Positions 9,294 through 16,334 of a stretch of 64,000 bases of DNA are shown here, piece by piece; positions within the stretch are counted from its first letter, which is position 1, and each line of letters starts with the position of its first letter. Location of the stretch: contig NZ_JTDB02000006.1 in NCBI RefSeq assembly GCF_000785435.2, positions 1 through 64,000 of the forward strand, given 5' to 3'. The DNA is from Paraburkholderia sacchari. Its GTDB lineage: Bacteria > Pseudomonadota > Gammaproteobacteria > Burkholderiales > Burkholderiaceae. The notes under the pieces are model-generated. The model made no database searches. It was not told the origin of the DNA and saw only the letters and a program-made list of their open reading frames with translations. Position numbers and translations under genes: made by a program.

Positions 9294-9552
9294 GGCGCGC
9301 GCAGTGACGAAAAATCGAGCGCCCAGTATACAGCGCCGATTTTTCGACAAGACGGCAAAGCCGCACGCCCTGTGCCCGCCTTCGTTGCGCACGCACCGGA
9401 GCCCCGGCGCCAAGCCCTTCCGCGCACAAACCGGACAAACCCTCCTCCCCACTCATGCCGCCGCGTGACTACACTATTTTTGTCGGCGCCCGCTGCATCA
9501 TCATTGCATCCCGGTCCACGTCCGCCAGCACGATTGCCCTGGGAGGTGTGCT

Positions 9553-11427
9553 GTGCTCCGCCTCATTTTCGCCCGCACCTCGCGCCCCGCGGCGGCGCTC
9601 ACGCTGGCGCTCGCCAGTGCATTCTGCCTCCGGGCGAACGCGGCAACACCCTTGCCGGCGTCGAGCGGATCCGGCGCCAACAAATCGGCGGCAAGCAAGC
9701 CCGCCGCCGTCACCGGCGCCGGGAACATCGCCGGGAATTCGTCAGTCACACCCTCCGCGATGGCCACGCCGGACTTCTTCGCGCTCGCCGAGCGCTACGG
9801 TCCCGCCGTCGTGCACGTGATCGCGCGCGGCCCCGACGACCAATCCGAAACGCCCGAGCAGGAAGCCATCGACGCCGATGACCCGTTCTTTGCGTTCTTC
9901 AGGCGTGCGCCAAGGCCGCCGTCGGAGGGCCAGGCCGGTGCGCCGCGCGCGATGACGGGCGCGGGCTCCGGCTTCATCGTGACCTCGCATGGCCTCGTGT
10001 TCACCACGGCCCACGTCGTGGACAAGGCCGACGAAGTGATCGTTCGGCTTACCGACAAGCGCGAGTTCAAGGCGCGGGTGGTGGCCGTCGACCCGCAGAG
10101 CGACGTCGCGGTCCTGCAAATCGACGGCGCGCGCAATCTGCCGTTCGTGAAGCTCGGCGCCTCGTCGAAGATGCACGCGGGCGAACCCGTGCTCTCGATC
10201 GGCTCACCCGACAACTTCCAGAACACCGTGACGACGGGCATCGTCAGCGCAACCTCGCGCACGCTGCCCGATGGCAAGCCGTTCCCGTTTCTCCAAACCG
10301 ATGTGGCAGTCAATCCCGACAACTCCGGCGGGCCGCTGTTCAATCGCGCGGGCGAAGTGATCGGCATCGGCGTGCAGCTTTACGCCGATAGCGGCCACTA
10401 CGAGGGCCTGACCTTCGCGATTCCGATCGAAGCCGCGAACCAGTTCCGCGCGCAGTTGCAGGCCGCGCGCGCGACAGCGCCAGCCGCCAATGCGGACACC
10501 AGTGCCGACGCCAACGCCGACGCGAACCCAGGTGCTGCCCGCGCAGGCAACCCGCACGCGACCCAAACCTTCGGCATGCGCATCGAAGATGTGAGCCCGG
10601 GGATCGCGGCGGCGCTCGGCTTGCCGCGCGCGAGCGGCGTGCTCGTCGATGCCGTCGAGCCGGGCTCGCCCGCCGCGGCGGCGGGCGTGAACCCGGGCGA
10701 CGTCATCGTGGGGATAGGCGGCAAACCGGTCGACCGTGCCGCGGCGCTCGCCGAGCAGCTCGCAGCCGTGCCGCCCGCGACGAAAATCCCGCTGTCGGTG
10801 ATCCGCAACCGGCAGCTGACGCAGGCGCACTTCACGAACGCGGCTGCCGCCGAGACGCAGCCGGCAAATGCGACCAATGCGGCAAATGATGTGCATGCGG
10901 TTCCGGCGCCAGCGGCGGTGGCTGCTGCGCCAGCGGCGGCGGCTGCTGCGCCTGCCGTGGCCGTGGCTGCCGCAGCCGCCACCCCGGCAGTCGCCAATGC
11001 GGCACAGGTGAACAACGTCAAGGCGGTGAAGACGGCAATGACGGAAGCGGCTGTCCAACCGGCTGTCCAACCGACAGTCCAACCGGCCGTCCAGCAGCCC
11101 GTCCAACCGCCGGCTCCGCCAGACGCCCAGGCAACCGCTGCCAAGGCGCCCCGCCATACCGCGGATCGCCTCGGCCTTATCACGCACTCGCTGACCGAGG
11201 ACGAAAAGCGCTCGACCGGTCTGCCGCTGGGGCTGATGGTGGACGACTCGACCGGCCCCGCCGCGAAAGCGGGCGTGCGGCGCGGCGACGTCGTGCTGAC
11301 GCTCAACGAAACGCTGGTCGAAACCGAGGACCAGGCCGCCGAGCTGGAAGCCAAGGCAACGAGGAGCATGGACGTGCTGATCCAGCGAAACCATGCGCGC
11401 AGCTTCGTGGCGGTGAAGCTCCAGTGA
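9553..11427 (+). CDS. HtrA/Deg-family periplasmic serine protease with two PDZ domains
   Basis: Envelope quality-control protease (624 aa). It has a signal peptide (ALTLALASAFCLRANA), a trypsin-like domain with His154 (TTAHVVD), Asp184 (DPQSDVAVLQI) and Ser258 (NPDNSGGPLF), a first PDZ (about 340-430), an Ala/Val/Pro/Gln-rich linker with repeated VQP units (about 435-530) and a second PDZ-like domain to the end. Family members have Gly two residues before the catalytic Ser (GNSGG); here it is Asp256, at the position that helps form the oxyanion hole, so activity is in doubt. The long linker is unusual against the roughly 450-500 aa of DegP or DegQ. The start is GTG with GGGAGG six bases upstream. 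Confidence 0.9.
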   Translation: MLRLIFARTSRPAAALTLALASAFCLRANAATPLPASSGSGANKSAASKPAAVTGAGNIAGNSSVTPSAMATPDFFALAERYGPAVVHVIARGPDDQSETPEQEAIDADDPFFAFFRRAPRPPSEGQAGAPRAMTGAGSGFIVTSHGLVFTTAHVVDKADEVIVRLTDKREFKARVVAVDPQSDVAVLQIDGARNLPFVKLGASSKMHAGEPVLSIGSPDNFQNTVTTGIVSATSRTLPDGKPFPFLQTDVAVNPDNSGGPLFNRAGEVIGIGVQLYADSGHYEGLTFAIPIEAANQFRAQLQAARATAPAANADTSADANADANPGAARAGNPHATQTFGMRIEDVSPGIAAALGLPRASGVLVDAVEPGSPAAAAGVNPGDVIVGIGGKPVDRAAALAEQLAAVPPATKIPLSVIRNRQLTQAHFTNAAAAETQPANATNAANDVHAVPAPAAVAAAPAAAAAAPAVAVAAAAATPAVANAAQVNNVKAVKTAMTEAAVQPAVQPTVQPAVQQPVQPPAPPDAQATAAKAPRHTADRLGLITHSLTEDEKRSTGLPLGLMVDDSTGPAAKAGVRRGDVVLTLNETLVETEDQAAELEAKATRSMDVLIQRNHARSFVAVKLQ

Positions 11428-11451
11428 GGATACCTACACGACGATATGCAA

Positions 11452-11489
11452 CGCCGATACCCCGATCATGAGAAGCGGGGGTATCGGCG
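11452..11489. terminator. Bidirectional stem-loop between convergent genes
   Basis: A perfect 12-bp inverted repeat (11452-11463 and 11478-11489) with a 14-nt loop, between the ends of the HtrA gene (+) and an anti-sigma gene (-). Confidence 0.65.
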
Positions 11490-11515
11490 TCGGCATGCTA
11501 GTCTCGCGAGCGCCT

Positions 11516-12409
11516 CTAGCGCGGCGCCGGTGAAGGCGTCGGCGTCAATTGCGCATAGACGTCGTGCGCGAGTTGCAGCAGCACCTTGCGGTCGATGCCG
11601 CCCGACAACGCATAGCCAAAATCGCCGTCGATCCAGTAGAACACGTTCACCGGGCCGTCCTGATAGAGCTTGAACGCGGTCGTATTGCTGCTTGCCTTGC
11701 GGTGCGAGATGCACAGCGTCACGCGCTCGCCCTGGGCGTTGTGATACATGAACTGCGCGACGTCGCCATTCGCGCCGGGCAGCAAACGCCCGCCCTGGAG
11801 CTCGAAGCCGCTCTTTGCCAGCATCGGCGCATGCACGTTGGTGCCGAGCCGGTTCGCGAGCCACTGCGCGAAATCCTGCTCGCGGCGCGCGCCCATCGTA
11901 TCGGGCCGATCCACCTCGGGCATGTAGACCACGTGCGCGAGCGCGGCCTCGTGCACGAAGTTCATGGTCGAGTCCGCGCTCACCGTGGACAGATTCGCAT
12001 GCGGGTCGCTGCGGCCCGCCGCGCCGCCGAGCAGGTCCGCGCCATAATGCGAGCCCCAGCCGATGCCCACGCCCAGCACCAGCGCTGCCGCGAGCCCCGC
12101 GAACTTCGGCCAGTTCGCGGCTGCGCGCGCGCCGCGCCCGGCCTGTACGCCGGAATTGCCGATGTTGTCCGAGCCGCCGGAGCGCCTGGCCGGTTCAATG
12201 CGCAGACGCGCGGGCACAGGCTCGCTCAACACACGGTCGTAACGCTCGTGCAGCAGATTGTTCAGCGAGAAGAAATCGCTCGTGCGCGCCGCCAGATCGG
12301 GATTGCGTTCGAGTTCGCGCTCGACGTCGACGCGGCGCGCCTGCGCGAGCGTGCCATCCACGTAAGCGTGGATTTCGTCTTCGGTCACGGGATTACGTTG
12401 CTCGCTCAT
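11516..12409 (-). CDS. Anti-sigma factor, membrane-anchored
   Basis: 297-aa protein that probably holds the ECF sigma factor encoded just upstream at the inner membrane. The N-terminal cytosolic part has TEDEIHAYVDGTLAQ, the pattern of short anti-sigma domains without the zinc-binding His-Cys-Cys set. One membrane helix (FAGLAAALVLGVGIGW) separates it from a periplasmic domain of about 180 residues. Its ATG overlaps the sigma stop codon (ATGA), so the two are translationally coupled. The signal it senses is unknown. Confidence 0.85.
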   Translation of the reverse strand: MSEQRNPVTEDEIHAYVDGTLAQARRVDVERELERNPDLAARTSDFFSLNNLLHERYDRVLSEPVPARLRIEPARRSGGSDNIGNSGVQAGRGARAAANWPKFAGLAAALVLGVGIGWGSHYGADLLGGAAGRSDPHANLSTVSADSTMNFVHEAALAHVVYMPEVDRPDTMGARREQDFAQWLANRLGTNVHAPMLAKSGFELQGGRLLPGANGDVAQFMYHNAQGERVTLCISHRKASSNTTAFKLYQDGPVNVFYWIDGDFGYALSGGIDRKVLLQLAHDVYAQLTPTPSPAPR

Positions 12410-12924
12410 CGCACCACCTTCAGATTCGCACGCGGGACGGCACCGGCCATAAGCGCGCGCAGGCGCTCACGTCCCCTCGAAAGCCGCGACATCACCGTGC
12501 CGATGGGGATGTCGAGCGCCAGCGCCACGTCGGCGTAACTCATTTCCTCCAGCCCGACCAGCAGCACCACCTCGCGCTGCTCGAGCGGCAACCGCTGCAG
12601 CGCGAAATCGAGATCGCGAACTTCCAGCGTGCCGGTCTGGGTCGGCTGCACCGCGTAATCGGTCTCGGGCACGCTCTCGTCGTCTACGCTCACATGCGTG
12701 CCGCGCGCCGCCGATTTGCGCACCTGATTCACGAACAGGTTGTGCATGATCGTGAAGAGCCAGGCGCGCAAATCCGTGCCCGCCTGATACAGCGCCGTGC
12801 GCGCGAGGGCGCGTTCGAGCGTGTCCTGCACGAGATCGTCCGCGAGTTCCCGGTTGTTGATCAGCGCGCGGGCGTAGCGCCTCAGGCGCGGCACGTGTTC
12901 TATCAACTCGTCACGGATGTCCAT
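12406..12924 (-). CDS. ECF-type RNA polymerase sigma factor
   Basis: 172-aa sigma-70 family regulator of the extracytoplasmic-function class. Region 2 has ADDLVQDTLERALAR and DLRAWLFTIMHNLF; region 4 has LPLEQREVVLLVGLEEMSY followed by the helix-turn-helix IPIGTVMSRLSRGRERL. The RBS GAGGA lies about 7 nt before the ATG. Upstream by 52 bp is a second anti-sigma-like gene, and downstream the anti-sigma factor overlaps its stop codon. The regulon cannot be read from the window; one possible autoregulated promoter is noted upstream of the operon. Confidence 0.93.
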   Translation of the reverse strand: MDIRDELIEHVPRLRRYARALINNRELADDLVQDTLERALARTALYQAGTDLRAWLFTIMHNLFVNQVRKSAARGTHVSVDDESVPETDYAVQPTQTGTLEVRDLDFALQRLPLEQREVVLLVGLEEMSYADVALALDIPIGTVMSRLSRGRERLRALMAGAVPRANLKVVR

Positions 12925-12976
12925 GTTCCATCCTCAAGGTCCCCGCCATTCTCGTTTGCCCGCTCATCGTGGGTAT

Positions 12977-13831
12977 TCATCGCTGCTGCTCCGCATTGCC
13001 TGCCTCTTCCGCGCGGGCCGTCGGCTCCTGGGTGGCGAGGTCCGCCGCTCGCATCAACCCGCGCGTGCGCGCGTCGCCTGCGAGCACCCAGCGCTCGCCA
13101 TGCCCGGTCCATCCGAGCAGGCGCAGATTGCCGGCGCGGCGCGCGCTCCATTGCCGCTCGGCACGCGCGAGCCACGCATGCGACGCAAGCAGCACGACCG
13201 GCTTGCCCTCACTGTTTTCGTAAATCCAGCGACGCACCCGCACGAACAGCCCGAGTTCGACCGTGCCGGAAGCCACGAGCCGCAAGCCCGCCGGCGCGAA
13301 ATCGAACGGCGCGGGCGCGCTGGCCTGCGTCGTCGGCACGAGTTCATTGGCGAGCGGCACAGCAAGCAACTCCGGTGTGGACTGCGTGGGCGACGCGGAC
13401 CGCGCGGAAGATGTCACCGAAGCGCCGTTGCCGGCCTCCATGAATGCCATGACTGCAGCGTCGTCGAGGATCTGGACACTGGGCTCGGAAACGGCCGACC
13501 ACGCCAGCGCCGCGCCGGCCAGCATACACGCGAGTGCAAGCGCGACGCAGCGGCGGCGCTTGGTGCCACCATGCTCAACCCTATGACGGCGCGCCGACGC
13601 GAACCACCGGACAGCGGTTGCCGCCCCGGCTCCGGCCCCTGCCTCACCGAACGAATGCCGAAGCTCGGCATTGAGCCGGCGATAAAACAGGATCCGATGC
13701 CATTCGCCAGGGCGCGCAGCCAGATAGCGGCGCACGCGCGCGACCCGCTCGCTGGCGAGCGCGCCATCGGTATAGGCGTGGATATCGCGTTCGGATACCG
13801 GCCGCTCGTCGCGCGGCCCCTGCAAAGCCAT
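12977..13831 (-). CDS. Second anti-sigma-like transmembrane protein
   Basis: 284-aa protein that starts the sigma operon. Its N-terminus (VSERDIHAYTDGALASERV) closely matches the TEDEIHAYVDGTL segment of the downstream anti-sigma factor, suggesting a shared sigma-binding fold. One membrane helix follows (CVALALACMLAGAALAW), then a low-complexity stretch and a periplasmic domain with FVRVRRWIYENSEGKPVVLL, laid out like the anti-sigma C-terminus. The frame is open further upstream to 14059, but that segment is basic and unlike the family; the ATG at 13831 has AGGACGG upstream. It could be a second anti-sigma factor or a co-sensor. Confidence 0.75.
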   Translation of the reverse strand: MALQGPRDERPVSERDIHAYTDGALASERVARVRRYLAARPGEWHRILFYRRLNAELRHSFGEAGAGAGAATAVRWFASARRHRVEHGGTKRRRCVALALACMLAGAALAWSAVSEPSVQILDDAAVMAFMEAGNGASVTSSARSASPTQSTPELLAVPLANELVPTTQASAPAPFDFAPAGLRLVASGTVELGLFVRVRRWIYENSEGKPVVLLASHAWLARAERQWSARRAGNLRLLGWTGHGERWVLAGDARTRGLMRAADLATQEPTARAEEAGNAEQQR

Positions 13832-13866
13832 GATTAGCCACCGTCCTGGTTGGAGACGATGAACTA

Positions 13867-13891
13867 ACACGTGCGCCTTGGCGCTTATTCC
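13867..13891 (-). promoter_or_regulatory. Possible ECF promoter for the sigma operon
   Basis: On the minus strand, GGAAT (13887-13891), a 15-bp spacer and CGTGT (13867-13871) sit 36 bp upstream of the first gene. This resembles GGAA(C/T)-N15-17-CGT promoters of ECF sigma factors and would allow autoregulation. Such short motifs can occur by chance. Confidence 0.35.
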
Positions 13892-13981
13892 ATGTGGGGA
13901 CGCAATTTTGTGCACTCGCGAACGGCTTTGCAGCGATCCAAGGGCCACGCCGAACAGCCGCTCAATCGAGTAACGAAGTGA

Positions 13982-14001
13982 CCCCGCTTCTTTAGGCGGG
14001 G
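13982..14001. terminator. Stem-loop downstream of wspR
   Basis: A 6-bp GC stem (CCCCGC and GCGGGG) with an 8-nt loop and AT-rich flank, in the gap between the wsp operon end and the sigma operon start. A second GC hairpin (14101-14117) lies directly after the wspR stop codon. Either could end wsp transcription; neither has a clear T-tract. Confidence 0.4.
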
Positions 14002-14118
14002 CTAATTTATTCGAGCGACAAGCGCGCCTGTTTCTGCGCCGCGTCGACGGGGAAGGCACTCGAAGGCTTCACGAAGCAATTTGCGTTTTTTTCTCCAGTC
14101 GGGGGAATTGTGCCCCCC

Positions 14119-15234
14119 TCACCCCCTTCCCGTCACCGCCGTCGAATACGCCACACGATTGCGCCCTTCGCGCTTGGCCCGATAAAGCGCCGCATCGGCT
14201 TCTTCGATCAGCGCAGTTTCCGCAAGCGCTTCGGTGGGCGTGAGCGTGGCCACACCCACGCTGATCGTGAGATGCTCGCTCACCGCGGAACCGCTATGCG
14301 GCAGCGCCAGATCCGCCACGTCGCGGCGCATCTTCTCGGCCAGCAGACGCGCGAGCGCGCTGCCCGCGCCCGGCAGCACGACGGCGAACTCTTCGCCGCC
14401 GAAGCGCGCCACGAGATCGCGCGGCTGGTTCACCTCGTGGCGGATCGTGGCAGCCACGGAGCGCAGCACGTTGTCGCCCGCTACATGGCCATAGGTGTCG
14501 TTATAGGGCTTGAAGTAATCCACGTCGATCATCAGCAGCGAGACCTCCGTGTTCTCGCGCTGCGCGCGCCGCCATTCCGCGCCAAGGAATTCATCGAAGT
14601 AACGGCGATTCGAGAGCCCCGTGAGGCCGTCTGACTGCGTGAGGCGGCGCAGTTCCAGATTCGCCTTGAGCAGTTCCTGCTGCGAGCGGCGCAGCGCGCG
14701 ATAAGCTTCGTCGCGCTGAAGCATGTTTACATAGGATCGCGAATGATATTTGACTCGCGCGATAAGCTCGATGCTGTCCGGCAGCTTGACGAGATAATCG
14801 TTCGCGCCCGAGGCGAAAGCCGCGCTCTTGATCGCCGGCTCCTCTTTGGTGGAGAGCACGATGATCGGCACGTCGCGCGTGGCGTCGTTGGCGCGATAGG
14901 CGCGCACCAGCGTGAGGCCGTCAGTGCCTGGCATCACGAGGTCCTGCAGGATCACGGTCGGGCGCACCTGCCCGGCCATGAGCACGGCCTGGTCGGGGTG
15001 CGCGCAGTAGTGAAAGTCGATCTCGCGCTCGCTCGCCAACGCCCGCCGCACCGCCTCCGCGACGATCGCCTGATCGTCCACCAGCAGCACCATCATCGGC
15101 GCCTCCGCAGCGGGCAGCGGCTGCGCGAGCGCCGTGCGCACTGCAGCGAGCGCGGCTTCGAGCGATGCCTCGTCAGGCCCGCCTTCGGCCAGCGCGGAGT
15201 CGGCTGCCGTCGATGGGTTCGGCTTCTCGGTCAT
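14119..15234 (-). CDS. wspR: WspR: response regulator with diguanylate cyclase output
   Basis: Output protein of the Wsp pathway; c-di-GMP synthesis is expected when WspE phosphorylates its receiver domain. The 371-aa protein has a receiver domain (about 47-165) with acceptor Asp98 in LQDLVMPGTDG, a helical stalk (about 166-198) and a GGDEF domain (199-371) with active site GGEEF (279-283). The feedback site, RxxD in most cyclases including Pseudomonas WspR, reads QPRD here (270-273), so the key Arg is replaced. A frame continues upstream into wspF but is that gene's shadow; the ATG at 15234 lies 65 bp after the wspF stop. Last gene of the operon. Confidence 0.93.
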   Translation of the reverse strand: MTEKPNPSTAADSALAEGGPDEASLEAALAAVRTALAQPLPAAEAPMMVLLVDDQAIVAEAVRRALASEREIDFHYCAHPDQAVLMAGQVRPTVILQDLVMPGTDGLTLVRAYRANDATRDVPIIVLSTKEEPAIKSAAFASGANDYLVKLPDSIELIARVKYHSRSYVNMLQRDEAYRALRRSQQELLKANLELRRLTQSDGLTGLSNRRYFDEFLGAEWRRAQRENTEVSLLMIDVDYFKPYNDTYGHVAGDNVLRSVAATIRHEVNQPRDLVARFGGEEFAVVLPGAGSALARLLAEKMRRDVADLALPHSGSAVSEHLTISVGVATLTPTEALAETALIEEADAALYRAKREGRNRVAYSTAVTGRG

Positions 15235-15299
15235 GGTGTCTTTCACTTTTACAGTCGGTGTTTCCAGGGTCTCAATTACGGTTTCTTCGCCGGCAGTCT

Positions 15300-16334
15300 T
15301 TAACGCGCCGGCGGGCTCGTTATCGCCACCATGCTCAAGCGGCTCGCGAGTTCGCCGGCAATCGCGGAAAGCGGCAGGATCGCGCGCGCCGCGCCCAGCG
15401 TAGCGGCTGCCTTCGGCATGCCGTAGACGGCGCTTGTCGCCTCGTCCTGGGCGATTGTGTAGTAGCCCTTGGCGCGCATCGCCTTCAGGCCGATCGCGCC
15501 ATCGCGCCCCATGCCCGTGAGCAGCACGCCAATCGCCTCGCCGGGCCAATGCTCGACCACGCTATGAAAAAAGGTATCCACGGATGGGCGGTACGGCGTC
15601 TCGGCCGGCTCGCGCGTGTAGGCGAGGCGCCCGGAAGCCGTCATGCACAAATGGTCGTTGGTCGCCGCAAGCAGCGCTTCGCCCGCCGCCACGCGGTCGC
15701 CCTCATTCGCCACGCGCACCTTGAGCGCGGTTTGTCCGTCGAGCCACTCCGCCATGCCAAGCGCGAACGACTGGTCCACGTGCTGCACGATCACGATGCC
15801 CGCGTTCAGGTTCGCCGGCAGTGCGCCCAGCACCGCCGCGAGCGCCGTGGGCCCGCCCGCCGATGCGCCGATCGCCACCAGCGGCGTGCGCGCGTCAACG
15901 CAGGCTGCGAACGCCTCGGGCGCGCGCGCCATTTCCAGCGTGCCGTTCACACGGCCGATCTGGTCGATCTTCGCGAGCAGAAGGTCCATCGTGCCGCGTG
16001 CGCCGGGGCCCGCCAGCGTGGGCGTATCGACCGCGTCGAGCGCGCCCGCGCCCATCGCTTCGTACACGCGCCAGGCGTTCGCGCCCACGCTGCTCGTGAC
16101 GATCAGGATCGGGCACGGCGAGCGCGCCATGATGCGCCGCGTGGCCTCCACGCCGTCGAGCCGTGGCATCACGAGATCCATCAGGATCACGTCGGGCGGC
16201 TGGGCGGCGCAGAAGTCCACGGCCTGCTCGCCGTCGGCGGCCACCCACAGCACGCGATGCCCGGGCCGCGCCGCAATGGCGTGGCGCAGCGCCTCCACGG
16301 CGAGCGGCATGTCGTTCGCTATGCCGATGTTCAT
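15300..16334 (-). CDS. wspF: WspF: CheB-type methylesterase response regulator
   Basis: Removes methyl groups from the receptor WspA and so resets the pathway; in Pseudomonas, loss of WspF locks the system on. The 344-aa protein has a receiver domain with Asp53 (LMDLVMPRLDG) and a CheB catalytic domain with Ser158 (IGASAGGPTAL), His185 (VQHVDQSF) and Asp278 (TGMGRDG). All catalytic residues are present. The start ATG shares one base with the wspE stop codon. Confidence 0.95.
   Translation of the reverse strand: MNIGIANDMPLAVEALRHAIAARPGHRVLWVAADGEQAVDFCAAQPPDVILMDLVMPRLDGVEATRRIMARSPCPILIVTSSVGANAWRVYEAMGAGALDAVDTPTLAGPGARGTMDLLLAKIDQIGRVNGTLEMARAPEAFAACVDARTPLVAIGASAGGPTALAAVLGALPANLNAGIVIVQHVDQSFALGMAEWLDGQTALKVRVANEGDRVAAGEALLAATNDHLCMTASGRLAYTREPAETPYRPSVDTFFHSVVEHWPGEAIGVLLTGMGRDGAIGLKAMRAKGYYTIAQDEATSAVYGMPKAAATLGAARAILPLSAIAGELASRLSMVAITSPPAR

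Noticed and set aside
9294..9452. A longer N-terminus for the GAF-PAS-PAS-GGDEF protein
   Set aside because: The 53 extra residues are basic and Cys-rich without family resemblance, and the frame is probably open by chance in high-GC DNA.
11040..11125. A CRISPR or minisatellite array
   Set aside because: The repeats are in-frame coding repeats (VQP units) in the HtrA linker, short and without spacers.
13832..14059. N-terminal extension of the second anti-sigma-like protein
   Set aside because: The extra 76 residues are basic, low-quality sequence that spans a hairpin, and the family-like start follows an RBS-like AGGACGG at 13831.
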